From assembly GCF_902489635.1 (NCBI RefSeq), contig NZ_CABUAN010000029.1, forward strand, positions 1 through 27,868: a stretch of DNA of 27,868 nt, given 5' to 3'. This DNA is from an uncultured Porphyromonas sp. Its GTDB lineage: Bacteria; Bacteroidota; Bacteroidia; Bacteroidales; Porphyromonadaceae. A program made the position numbers and the translations under genes. Below the pieces are notes generated by a model, which had not been told where the DNA came from, did no database searches, and worked only from the letters and a program-made list of their open reading frames with translations. Shown piece by piece: positions 9,533-17,483 of this stretch. Numbering within the stretch: the first letter of the stretch is position 1; every line of letters starts with the position of its first letter.

Positions 9533-9551
9533 TTCTTCGGACACTATAACT

Positions 9552-10595
9552 ATGGAGATCATACAGCATCAACCGCTTCGGGAGTACCACACATTTGCCA
9601 CAGAGGCCACCGCTGACTGGTGGATCAACTACAGCAGTGCTGAGGATCTTCAGACGCTGGCACGTGATGAGTTCTTTGTCTCGCAGCCTTATCTACCGAT
9701 AGGTGCTGGGAGCAACCTGCTCTTTACGCACGATAAGTATCGTGGCGTCATCCTCTACTCGCAGATCGACGACCTCCACTACTATGATGAGACCGAGAGT
9801 GCGCTGACCCACCCCGGGCAGCAGCATGTGCGGGCGGGTAGTGGCATCGTCTGGGATCACTTTGTGGAGCTGATGCTCAGCCGGGGTCTCTATGGTATAG
9901 AAAATCTATCGCTCATACCAGGCACCGTGGGTGCTGCTGCCATACAGAATATAGGTGCCTACGGGAGCGAGGTCTCTCAGTACATCGTGGCGGTCGATGT
10001 GGTCGACCTAGCGACAGGAATGAAGCTACGCATACCGAGTGCCCTGTGTGACTATAAATATAGGTACAGCATCTTCAAAGATCCGCAGTACCACTCCTAC
10101 ATCGTCACGCACGTGCACTTCATACTAAGCACCGAGCCGACCTGCAATCTGAGCTACGCCTCCCTGGCAAAAGCTTTCGAGGGTCGCGACACGATGCCGA
10201 CGCCTGAGGAGATTCGCCAAGAGGTGATCAGCATCCGACGTGCTAAGCTACCCGACCCTGAGGAGATACCGAATGGCGGGAGCTTCTTCATGAACCCGAT
10301 CGTACCGCTAGCGCAGTACGAGGAGCTGGCGAAGCAATACGACACGCCCATGCCTCACTACCCTACTCACAACGAGGGGGAGGTGAAGCTCTCAGCAGCG
10401 TGGCTCATAGACCAGACGGGACTCAAGGGCTACCGCTCAGGTGCTGTGGGAGTCTACGACAAGCAACCGCTCGTCCTCGTCAACTACGGTGGAGCGACCG
10501 GTCAAGAGGTGGTCGCACTGGCAGAGCACGTGCAGCAGGAGGTGAGTCGTAAGTTCGGCATCTCACTACGTCCTGAGGTGCGTTACATAGACTGA
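9552..10595 (+). CDS. murB: MurB, UDP-N-acetylenolpyruvoylglucosamine reductase
   Basis: The 347-residue product is a type I MurB, the cytoplasmic FAD enzyme that uses NADPH to reduce UDP-GlcNAc-enolpyruvate to UDP-MurNAc, the second committed step of peptidoglycan synthesis. The FAD-binding region shows GAGSN (51-55) and PGTVGAAAIQNIGAYG (123-138). The catalytic set is visible: Arg171 in the YRYS stretch, Ser244 in GGSFFMNP and Glu342 in LRPEVRY. The SFFMNP loop and the length fit the E. coli-type enzyme. It starts a close-packed plus-strand run; the next gene begins 5 bp after its stop. Upstream there is a terminator and about 20 bp with no clear consensus promoter. Confidence 0.96.
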   Translation: MEIIQHQPLREYHTFATEATADWWINYSSAEDLQTLARDEFFVSQPYLPIGAGSNLLFTHDKYRGVILYSQIDDLHYYDETESALTHPGQQHVRAGSGIVWDHFVELMLSRGLYGIENLSLIPGTVGAAAIQNIGAYGSEVSQYIVAVDVVDLATGMKLRIPSALCDYKYRYSIFKDPQYHSYIVTHVHFILSTEPTCNLSYASLAKAFEGRDTMPTPEEIRQEVISIRRAKLPDPEEIPNGGSFFMNPIVPLAQYEELAKQYDTPMPHYPTHNEGEVKLSAAWLIDQTGLKGYRSGAVGVYDKQPLVLVNYGGATGQEVVALAEHVQQEVSRKFGISLRPEVRYID

Positions 10596-10600
10596 GCCCT

Positions 10601-12154
10601 ATGCCCTCTCGCCACAATCTCCCCTCGCCACAGATCGTCGAGCTACTAGGCTCAGGTACCAGCACAGGCGTACCTGAGGTGGGTTGCTACTGTCGCACCT
10701 GTCTCAGCCTAGACCCACGCGACCAGCGCACCCGCACATCGGCTCTAGTAGTCTCACCTGCGGGCAAACGAATACTGATCGATTGTAGCGCGGACTTCCG
10801 GCAGCAAGCACTCCTAGCGGGCATAGACCATCTAGATGCGATCATCCTAACGCACCAGCACTACGACCATATCGGAGGGCTGGACGACCTGCGCACTATC
10901 TCGTGGCGCACGGAGCTGCCCATCTACGCAGAGCCTAACGTACTGGAGGCGATCAAGTCCCGACTGCACTACTACTTCGGGCCTCATCGCTATCCCGGCA
11001 CGCCACACTTGACGCTGCACCCCATCTCGTCGCTAGAGCCGTTTACACTCTACGACCTGACGATAGAGCCGATACGGGTGATGCACGGCAAGCAACCAAT
11101 ACTAGGCTATCGCATCGGGAGCTTTGGCTTCCTAACCGACCTCAAGAGCATCGCTCCAGAGGAGCTAGAGAAGCTCCGAGGCGTGGAGCTACTCTTTGTC
11201 AATGGACTGCGCTACACCAAGCCTCACCCGACGCACCAAACGATCGAGGAGGCTATTGAGCTGACCGCCAGGGTTCAGTCGCAACGTAGCTACATCATTC
11301 ACCTTTCGCACCATGCGCCGCCTACGGCAGAGCTACAAGAGCGACTGCCCGAGGGGGTCTACGTGGGTTACGACGGACTAACCCTTCGCTACACCGAAGG
11401 GGCAGGCTATACCCCGCAACCTACACCAGACAAGCTGTCAAGGAGCAGTGCTGAGCCTTTTACCTATCGGGATTGTGGCAGGATCGATTATCGAGAGGCT
11501 CTGGAGATGCAGTTGCGGCTTTGGCAGGAGCGTATTGATGCCAAGGTAGCACATCAGACGGTGCCTGAGGACGTGCTACTCTTTTGCGAGCATGAGCCCG
11601 TGCTGACCATTGGCAAGCATGGCAAGCAGACGAACCTACTCGTCTCGGAGGCTCTGCTCAACTCCAAAGGCATTCAGCTAGTCCAGATAGAGCGTGGTGG
11701 CGACATTACCTACCATGGTCCTGGGCAGATCACGGGTTACCCGATCTTTGACCTGGAGCATTACGGCGTAGGTATCAAGGAGTACATCCACACGATGGAG
11801 CAGTGCATCATCGATCTGCTCTACCTCTACGGCATTCGTGCGGAGCGTCTCGAGGGCGCTACGGGCGTCTGGATCGATGCGCACACACCGCAAGCTCGTA
11901 AGATCTGCGCTATCGGCGTGCACACCTCTCGCTATGTGACGATGCACGGCTTCGCGCTCAATGTCAATACCGACCTGAGCTACTTCCAGCTCATCAATCC
12001 GTGTGGCTTTACCGACAAGGGAGTCACCTCGATGGAGCAAGAGATAGGACGCGGGGAGGTTTACTTTCCGCTAGTCAAGCACCAGCTGGAGGGACTCTTT
12101 CGCAAGCACTTCACGCACCTTCTGTACCACCTACCTAACGACGACATACTATGA
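10601..12154 (+). CDS. lipB: Fusion: PhnP-like metallo-beta-lactamase-fold hydrolase + LipB octanoyltransferase
   Basis: A single 517-codon frame encodes two enzymes. Residues about 10-268 are a metallo-beta-lactamase-fold hydrolase of the PhnP type. Seen are the structural-zinc-like GCYCRTC (28-34), HQHYDH (85-90), His162, Asp180 and a late LSHH (235-238). PhnP relatives hydrolyse cyclic ribose phosphates, but the substrate here is unknown. Residues about 285-517 are LipB, which moves octanoyl groups from acyl carrier protein to lipoyl domains: RGGDITYHGPGQ (365-376), Lys434 in RKICAIG and the acyl-accepting Cys468 in NPCGFTDKGVTSM. No Met lies between the domains before residue 303, which is already inside LipB, so separate translation of LipB is unlikely. 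It starts 5 bp after murB and overlaps the next gene by 4 bp. Both halves keep their key residues, which argues against an artefact. Confidence 0.93.
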   Translation: MPSRHNLPSPQIVELLGSGTSTGVPEVGCYCRTCLSLDPRDQRTRTSALVVSPAGKRILIDCSADFRQQALLAGIDHLDAIILTHQHYDHIGGLDDLRTISWRTELPIYAEPNVLEAIKSRLHYYFGPHRYPGTPHLTLHPISSLEPFTLYDLTIEPIRVMHGKQPILGYRIGSFGFLTDLKSIAPEELEKLRGVELLFVNGLRYTKPHPTHQTIEEAIELTARVQSQRSYIIHLSHHAPPTAELQERLPEGVYVGYDGLTLRYTEGAGYTPQPTPDKLSRSSAEPFTYRDCGRIDYREALEMQLRLWQERIDAKVAHQTVPEDVLLFCEHEPVLTIGKHGKQTNLLVSEALLNSKGIQLVQIERGGDITYHGPGQITGYPIFDLEHYGVGIKEYIHTMEQCIIDLLYLYGIRAERLEGATGVWIDAHTPQARKICAIGVHTSRYVTMHGFALNVNTDLSYFQLINPCGFTDKGVTSMEQEIGRGEVYFPLVKHQLEGLFRKHFTHLLYHLPNDDIL

Positions 12155-13011
12155 AATGGCTTAGACCCAACGACAGCTCGGCAAACTACCAAGACAGACG
12201 TGGACGCATCTCCGGCAGAGGACTAGCCCTCGGAGGTGGCATCGGCGGTATCGTCATCGTCCTCGCCAGCCTCTTCTTCGGTGTAGACCTCACGGGACTA
12301 ATGCGGGTAGCAGACAATGTCTTGCCCGGCTCACAGACGGAGCAGGTAGACCCCTCGCGCGTCAACGAAAACGAAGAGTTCAAGGTCTTCACACTGCGCG
12401 TCTTCAACAGTTGCAACGATGTGTGGACAGATCTCTTCAGCTCCGAGCTACAACGCTCCTATGCGGCACCGACACTGGTGACCTTCACCGATCAGGTGCA
12501 GAGCCGTTGCGGAGGAGCCACCAGTGAGGTAGGACCTTTCTACTGTCCGGCCGACCAGACGGTCTACATTGACTTAGACTTCTTCAATCTACTCGCCTCT
12601 CGCTTCAAAGCGCCGGGAGACCTCGCCATGGCTTACGTCACGGCTCACGAGGTAGGGCATCACGTGCAGAACCTCCTCGGCATCTCCGACAAGCTGCACC
12701 AGCAGCAAGGGCGAGTCTCTCAGGAAGCGTACAACCGCGCTAGTGTACAGCTAGAGCTGCAAGCCGACTACCTTGCTGGCGTATGGGCATACCACGCCCA
12801 GCGACTCGGCATCATACTCATCGAGCCTGGAGACCTCGAGGATGCACTCACAGCCGCCAACGCTATCGGCGATGACACTTTGCAAAAAGAGGCGCAGGGC
12901 TACGCCGTCCCAGACTCATTCACACACGGTACCTCAGCACAGCGCATGCAAGCCTTTCGCTCTGGCTTTGAGTCGGGCAGCTTGGATGGTGCGAGCCGTT
13001 ACCGCTTGTAA
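12151..13011 (+). CDS. YpfJ-family neutral zinc metallopeptidase, membrane-anchored
   Basis: The 286-residue protein belongs to the YpfJ/putative neutral zinc metallopeptidase family. Residues 1-25 are polar and basic, and residues about 26-46 form one Gly/Ile/Val-rich membrane helix, so the catalytic part probably faces the periplasm. The zinc motif HEVGH is at 166-170, and a second acidic region, LELQADYLAG, near 196-205 probably gives the third ligand. The C-terminal half has the family features GDLEDALTAANAIGDD and the ending TSAQRMQAFRSGFESG. No physiological substrate is established for the family. Its ATG overlaps the lipB stop (ATGA), which implies translational coupling. Confidence 0.9.
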   Translation: MKWLRPNDSSANYQDRRGRISGRGLALGGGIGGIVIVLASLFFGVDLTGLMRVADNVLPGSQTEQVDPSRVNENEEFKVFTLRVFNSCNDVWTDLFSSELQRSYAAPTLVTFTDQVQSRCGGATSEVGPFYCPADQTVYIDLDFFNLLASRFKAPGDLAMAYVTAHEVGHHVQNLLGISDKLHQQQGRVSQEAYNRASVQLELQADYLAGVWAYHAQRLGIILIEPGDLEDALTAANAIGDDTLQKEAQGYAVPDSFTHGTSAQRMQAFRSGFESGSLDGASRYRL

Positions 13012-13040
13012 GCAACAACCAATTCTATAGCAGATTACAG

Positions 13041-13949
13041 ATGAACCAGAAGATAAAAGTACTCGTCGTAGGCTACGGACACGTAGGCAAGCAAGTTGTG
13101 ACCACCGTACGCACCGCTCCCGACATGGAGCTGGTCGGTGTAGTCCGTCGCTCCAAGAATGATCTTCAAAGCCAAGTATTGACCGCTCACGGCATCGCCG
13201 TTTACGGAGAGGATGAAGCCCTCCCCAAGGCAGACGTCGCTATCCTAGCCGTACCGACACGCTCCGTGCCTGACTACGCCAAGCGTTACCTCGCACAGGG
13301 CATTTGCACGGTAGACAGCTTCGACATCCATACCCAGATAGCTACGCTACGCCACGACTTGATGGCGGTAGCTCAGGAGCACCAAGTAGTCTCCATCATC
13401 AGTGCTGGCTGGGACCCCGGGAGCGACTCGATCGTCCGCACCTTGATGCAGGCGATGGCTCCCGAGGGAATCACCTACACAGACTTCGGGCCAGGCATGA
13501 GCATGGGACACTCCGTGGCGGCACGTGCCATAGCGGGTGTCCGAGATGCGCTCTCTATGACCCTGCCCGTAGGCTACGGACAGCACCGCAGACAGGTCTA
13601 TGTGGAGCTGGAGGCAGGAGCCAACGAAGAGCAGGTGCGCCAAGCGATCCTCGCCGATGATTACTTCGCTCATGACGAGACGATCGTCACCTTCGTCCCT
13701 TCTGTCGCAGCCCTAGAGGACGTAGGCCATGGCGTACACATGATGCGCAAAGGGGTCTCGGGCGTAACGCACAACCAGCGTATCACCTTCGAGATGCAGA
13801 TCAACAACCCCGCCCTGACCGCCCAGATGATGGTCGCCTCGGCTCGTGCTACGCAGCGCCTCACGCCAGGAGCCTACACGCTCCCCGAGGTGCCAGTCAT
13901 AGACCTCCTCGCAGGCGACCGCGCCGACTGGATCGCCCAGCTAGTCTAG
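13041..13949 (+). CDS. ddh: meso-Diaminopimelate D-dehydrogenase
   Basis: The 302-residue product is a Ddh-type NADP-dependent dehydrogenase that aminates L-2-amino-6-oxopimelate to meso-diaminopimelate in one step, bypassing the succinylase or acetylase branch of lysine and peptidoglycan precursor synthesis. The N-terminal Rossmann motif is GYGHVGKQV (about 11-19). Substrate-domain signatures follow: SAGWDPGSDS, FGPGMSMGHSVA and HNQRITFEMQINNPALTAQMM near the C-terminus. The length is close to the usual 320 or so residues. It lies 29 bp after the metallopeptidase gene and 33 bp before lgt, so it probably belongs to the same transcript and supplies the same wall pathway as murB. Confidence 0.94.
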   Translation: MNQKIKVLVVGYGHVGKQVVTTVRTAPDMELVGVVRRSKNDLQSQVLTAHGIAVYGEDEALPKADVAILAVPTRSVPDYAKRYLAQGICTVDSFDIHTQIATLRHDLMAVAQEHQVVSIISAGWDPGSDSIVRTLMQAMAPEGITYTDFGPGMSMGHSVAARAIAGVRDALSMTLPVGYGQHRRQVYVELEAGANEEQVRQAILADDYFAHDETIVTFVPSVAALEDVGHGVHMMRKGVSGVTHNQRITFEMQINNPALTAQMMVASARATQRLTPGAYTLPEVPVIDLLAGDRADWIAQLV

Positions 13950-13982
13950 TATCTAATCTCTAACTTCTAATCTCTACTCGCC

Positions 13983-14897
13983 ATGTCCAGCTCACTACCC
14001 CTACTAGCCATCACGTGGGATGTCAGTCCCGCCATCTTTACCATCGGCTCCTTTGAGTTGCGCTGGTACGCCATACTTTTTGCCGTGGGGCTCTTCGTCT
14101 TCGGTCCGTGGATCGTGCATCGCATCTGGCAGAAAGAAGGCTTGCCCGAACCATGGTTTGACAAGCTCTTTTGGTACGTAGCCATCGGTACGATCGTAGG
14201 TGCTAGACTAGGGCATTGTCTCTTCTACGACCCGCTCTACTACCTCGCCAATCCCGTTGAAATCCTGAAGACGTGGGAGGGCGGACTAGCAAGTCACGGC
14301 GGTGTGATCGGCCTCATCATCGTCATGTGGATCTACGCACGCAAGGTATCGCACAAACCAATCCTCTGGGGCATGGACCGGCTCTGCGTACCCGTAGGAC
14401 TCGTGGCAGCCATGATACGTCTCGGCAACCTGATGAATAGCGAGATATTCGGTTACCCCACCGATGTTGCGTGGGGCTTTCGCTTCGTACGCTCCGCCGA
14501 GTGGCAGACCTTGGCTGGTGGTATGCCTTGCCACCCGACCGCCATCTACGAGGCACTCGCCTACTTGCTCGTCTTCGCCATCTGTATGTGGCTCTACTGG
14601 CGTCGCAATGCGGGCTACAAGTATCATGGGCTCATCGTCGGAACGCTCCTGACGCTCACCTTCGTAGCACGTCTGCTCATCGAGACGGTCAAGTTCGTTC
14701 AGGAGCCGTGGGAGCACAAGCTAGTCGAGTCCATCGGACTCAATCAGGGGCAGCTACTCAGCATCCCCTTCATCATCATCGGAGTCGGCATGATCATCTA
14801 CGCCCTACGCCACCCAGTGCCTCAGGCAGAGGTAGAGCGTCTACTCGCCGAGGAGGCGCAGCGCAAGGAGCAAGCCGCTCACCAAAACAAAAAGTAA
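13983..14897 (+). CDS. lgt: Lgt, prolipoprotein diacylglyceryl transferase
   Basis: This 304-residue inner-membrane enzyme transfers diacylglyceryl from phosphatidylglycerol to the lipobox cysteine of prolipoproteins, the first step of lipoprotein maturation. Seen are LRWYAILFAVGL (26-37), GGLASHGGVIG with His105 (100-110), the Lgt signature around RLGNLMNSEIFG (146-157) and HPTAIYEAL further on. About seven hydrophobic helices fit the known topology. The C-terminal tail is charged and Glu/Gln-rich. At least two likely lipoproteins in this window (the SPOR protein and HmuY) would be its substrates. The spacing to ddh and to the next gene is about 33 bp on each side. Confidence 0.96.
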   Translation: MSSSLPLLAITWDVSPAIFTIGSFELRWYAILFAVGLFVFGPWIVHRIWQKEGLPEPWFDKLFWYVAIGTIVGARLGHCLFYDPLYYLANPVEILKTWEGGLASHGGVIGLIIVMWIYARKVSHKPILWGMDRLCVPVGLVAAMIRLGNLMNSEIFGYPTDVAWGFRFVRSAEWQTLAGGMPCHPTAIYEALAYLLVFAICMWLYWRRNAGYKYHGLIVGTLLTLTFVARLLIETVKFVQEPWEHKLVESIGLNQGQLLSIPFIIIGVGMIIYALRHPVPQAEVERLLAEEAQRKEQAAHQNKK

Positions 14898-14930
14898 ATC
14901 TATTCACTATTATAAAGCAACCATTCTATT

Positions 14931-16145
14931 ATGGAGTATCGTAATCAAATCACCGATTCAATATACTATATCGGAGTCAATGACCGCACGAAGCCCCTCT
15001 TCGAGGGCTCTTGGTCACTACCCTATGGCGTCAGCTACAACTCTTATCTGCTCGTGGGTGAGCAGGTCGTACTCATCGATGGTGTCGAGATAGCCACCGC
15101 TGAGAAGCATCTTAGCGAGATCAAAGCGATCATCGGCGACCGTCCTATCGACTACCTCATCGTGAACCACATGGAGCCGGACCACAGTGGCTCTATCGGT
15201 CTCCTACGCACCCTCTATCCTGAGATGAAGGTGGTGGGCAATGCCAAGACCTTCGGCATGCTCGACTCTTACTTCGCGCCAATCCCTCAGGAGCAGCGCG
15301 TAGTCGTTTCGGAGAAAGAGCCACTAGAGGTGGGCGACTTCTCCTTCCAGTTTGTCATGGCACCGATGGTTCACTGGCCCGAGGTCATGTTTACCTACGA
15401 GAGTTCGAACAACGTCCTCTTCACGGCTGACGCCTTCGGAACCTTTGGCACACTCAATGGAGCTATCATAGATCGAGATATGAATCTCGACCTTTACTAC
15501 GAGGAGATGTACCGCTACTACGCCTGCATCGTGGGCAAGTTCGGAGCGTTTGTCCAAAAGGCTCTGGAGAAGTACAGCTCACTAGGTCTGTCGCCACAGT
15601 ACATCTGTCCGACCCATGGTCCCGTATGGACGGAGCACGGCTTCCCCCGGGCACTCGCCATCTACGATCAGCTCAGCAAGTACGACACGAGCTGTGGCGC
15701 AGTCATCCTCTATGGTAGTATGTATGGGCACACCGAGCAGATGGCCGAGGCTGTCGCTCAGGGACTGGCGCAGAGTGGCATCAAGGAGATCGTCGTGCAC
15801 AACGTCAGCACGGCTGATTCCTCGCACATGCTCCGTGACATCTTCAAGTATCGCGCCCTCATCGTCGGCGCACCAACCTATAGCAACGACCTCTTCCCCC
15901 AGATGCGTGAGATCCTCAACAAGGTAGCCCTTCGCGAGGTCAAGCATCGCCTCATCGGCTACTTCGGCGGCTGCACTTGGGCTGGCAAAGCTGTCAAGCT
16001 CATGCCTGAGATCCTCGAGAAGCTGGCCTTCGAGCAGGTCACCGATCCCGTAGAGATCAAGGGAGCCGCCACCCCAGAGCAGCTCGCTCAGGGACGTGAC
16101 CTAGGGGCTGCTATTGGCAAGAGACTACTAGAACTTTACCGTTAA
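14931..16145 (+). CDS. FprA-type flavodiiron protein
   Basis: The 404-residue protein is an A-type flavodiiron protein, a cytoplasmic enzyme that reduces O2 to water and/or NO to N2O in anaerobes. Residues about 1-250 form the metallo-beta-lactamase-like diiron domain with ligands His80, Glu82 and Asp84 in NHMEPDHSGS, His148 in MVHWP, Asp167 and His229 in CPTHGP. Residues about 255-404 form a flavodoxin domain with an FMN-binding loop YGSMYGHTEQMAEAV (261-275) and a second loop near VGAPTYSND. There is no rubredoxin or flavin-reductase extension, so an outside electron donor is needed. It is the only clear stress-defence gene in an otherwise envelope-centred run. Whether it detoxifies O2, NO or both cannot be read from the sequence. 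Confidence 0.93.
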   Translation: MEYRNQITDSIYYIGVNDRTKPLFEGSWSLPYGVSYNSYLLVGEQVVLIDGVEIATAEKHLSEIKAIIGDRPIDYLIVNHMEPDHSGSIGLLRTLYPEMKVVGNAKTFGMLDSYFAPIPQEQRVVVSEKEPLEVGDFSFQFVMAPMVHWPEVMFTYESSNNVLFTADAFGTFGTLNGAIIDRDMNLDLYYEEMYRYYACIVGKFGAFVQKALEKYSSLGLSPQYICPTHGPVWTEHGFPRALAIYDQLSKYDTSCGAVILYGSMYGHTEQMAEAVAQGLAQSGIKEIVVHNVSTADSSHMLRDIFKYRALIVGAPTYSNDLFPQMREILNKVALREVKHRLIGYFGGCTWAGKAVKLMPEILEKLAFEQVTDPVEIKGAATPEQLAQGRDLGAAIGKRLLELYR

Positions 16146-16176
16146 TACCTAAATACCAACAACCAACAAATAATCT

Positions 16177-16983
16177 ATGAGACTTGTTATCGAGCAAGAT
16201 TATGCTGCCATGTCTACATGGGCAGCAGAGCATGTGATCAAACGCATCAATGAGTTTGCACCCACAGCTGACCGCCCCTTTGTGATCGGTCTGCCCACAG
16301 GCTCTACCCCTATTGGTATGTATCAAGAGCTGGCCAAAGCCTGCCAGGCTGGTCATGTCAGCTTCAAGAACGTAATTACAGTCAATATGGACGAGTATGT
16401 CGGTCTAGAGCCCTCACATCCCGAGAGCTATCACTACTTTATGAAGAGCAACTTCTTCGACCACATCGACATCGACCCAAAGAATACACACCTCCTCAAT
16501 GGTTTGGCAAAGGACACTACTGCTGAGTGCCAAGCTTACGAAGAGATGATTCAGTCGCTCGGAGGTATCGACCTCTTCATCGGAGGTATCGGCTCTGATG
16601 GCCATATCGCCTTCAACGAGCCAGGCTCCTCACTAGCCTCTCGTACCCGTGAGGTGCGTCTGATGCCCGAGACGATCCGTGACAACAGCCGTTTCTTTGA
16701 AAACGACCTCTCGAAGGTTCCCACACGCGCCCTCACCGTAGGTGTCGGCACCGTAACAGACGCTCGTGAGGTGATGATCCTCATCAGTGGTTCGAACAAG
16801 GCACGCGCCCTCTGCAAGGCCGTCGAGGGACATATCACCCAGATGTGTCCTATCTCTGCGCTGCAGCTCCACTCCGACAGCATCATCGTCTGCGATGACG
16901 ACGCCGCCGTAGAGCTACAGGTGAAGACCTTCCGCTTCTACAAACAGGAGGAGAAGCTAGCCCGTGAGGGTCTAGCCTACTAA
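16177..16983 (+). CDS. nagB: NagB, glucosamine-6-phosphate deaminase
   Basis: The 268-residue product matches NagB, which converts glucosamine 6-phosphate to fructose 6-phosphate and ammonia. The catalytic residues sit at the same numbers as in the E. coli enzyme: Asp72 in VNMDEYVG, and Asp141, His143 and Glu148 in GSDGHIAFNEPGSS. The phosphate-binding loop LPTGSTP is at 39-45. The enzyme links amino-sugar use and wall-precursor supply to glycolysis, which fits the upstream murB/ddh genes. It is the last gene of the plus-strand run and is followed by a strong terminator. Confidence 0.97.
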   Translation: MRLVIEQDYAAMSTWAAEHVIKRINEFAPTADRPFVIGLPTGSTPIGMYQELAKACQAGHVSFKNVITVNMDEYVGLEPSHPESYHYFMKSNFFDHIDIDPKNTHLLNGLAKDTTAECQAYEEMIQSLGGIDLFIGGIGSDGHIAFNEPGSSLASRTREVRLMPETIRDNSRFFENDLSKVPTRALTVGVGTVTDAREVMILISGSNKARALCKAVEGHITQMCPISALQLHSDSIIVCDDDAAVELQVKTFRFYKQEEKLAREGLAY

Positions 16984-17042
16984 GAGGTAGCAGCCCACAA
17001 ATATACTGACGGATGCTCCCGTAGCATACGCCACAAGACTAG

Positions 17043-17079
17043 AGAAGGTCGAGAAGCACGCGTTGCTCCTCGGCCTTCT
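17043..17079 (+). terminator. Rho-independent terminator after nagB
   Basis: The arm AGAAGGTCGAGA plus AGCA pairs with TGCT plus CCTCGGCCTTCT, a stem of about 16 bp with one wobble and one A/C mismatch around a CGCGT loop. The T-rich TTCTTTAT follows. It closes the murB-nagB run. Confidence 0.85.
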
Positions 17080-17106
17080 TTCTTTATCCCCTCTGCCCGA
17101 TCAAAC

Positions 17107-17290
17107 TTTCCTCCGTTGGAAAACTCAAATTCCTTCCTAGGGATTTTTTCGTTCCTCCCTTGGGATCAAACGCTCTACCTAGGGATTGAAGAGTTCCTAC
17201 GTTGGAACTGAAAAGTTCCTACGCTGGAACTAAAGAGTTCCTCCCTTGGAACTAAAAAGTTCCAAGGCTGGAACCGTTATGGAACTTTTA
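17107..17290. repeat. Palindromic unit array 2 (22-bp period)
   Basis: Eight palindromic cores of about 14-16 bp repeat at 20-22-bp steps, with CC positions at 17110, 17132, 17154, about 17175, 17196, 17218, 17240 and 17262. Examples are GTTCCTACGTTGGAAC, GTTCCTCCCTTGGAAC and TTCCTTCCTAGGGA. Spacers are A/T-rich 6-8-mers such as ACTAAAAA and ATTTTTTCG. The array ends with GCTGGAACCGTTATGGAA. It lies between the nagB terminator and the hmuY promoter. The last units and the end match array 3 at 26405-26630 in order and register. Confidence 0.88.
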
Positions 17291-17366
17291 CGAATGCACC
17301 CGTCTCCCCACACGAAGCAGCTAGCGATAGCACTACTGACCGCTCCGTGCTATGGGACGATTATGT

Positions 17367-17407
17367 CTAAACATTGGGACGGCACAAGCTTAATTACCGA
17401 TGTTTAG
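17367..17407. promoter_or_regulatory. Inverted repeat upstream of the hmuY promoter, candidate operator
   Basis: CTAAACAT (17367-17374) and its exact complement ATGTTTAG (17400-17407) are 25 bp apart, directly before the -33 element at 17411. With flanks, the half-sites agree at 11 of 14 positions. The site is well placed for iron- or haem-dependent control of hmuY, but no regulator can be named from the sequence. Confidence 0.45.
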
Positions 17408-17410
17408 GTA

Positions 17411-17442
17411 TTGATTTGCGTAGGCTCTCCTTCATACCTTTG
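17411..17442 (+). promoter_or_regulatory. Bacteroidota-type promoter for the hmu operon
   Basis: TACCTTTG (17435-17442) matches the TAnnTTTG -7 box and TTG (17411-17413) lies 21 bp before it, a usual -33 spacing. The predicted start near 17449 gives a leader of about 35 nt before the hmuY ATG at 17484. Confidence 0.7.
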
Positions 17443-17483
17443 CAGTGCAATCAGACAACCAACTTTCTAAGCAAACAAAGTAT

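Noticed and set aside
17445..17483. Upstream start (ATG at 17445) for hmuY
   Set aside because: It lies only 3 bp after the -7 box and would bury the signal peptide; the ATG at 17484 starts it cleanly.
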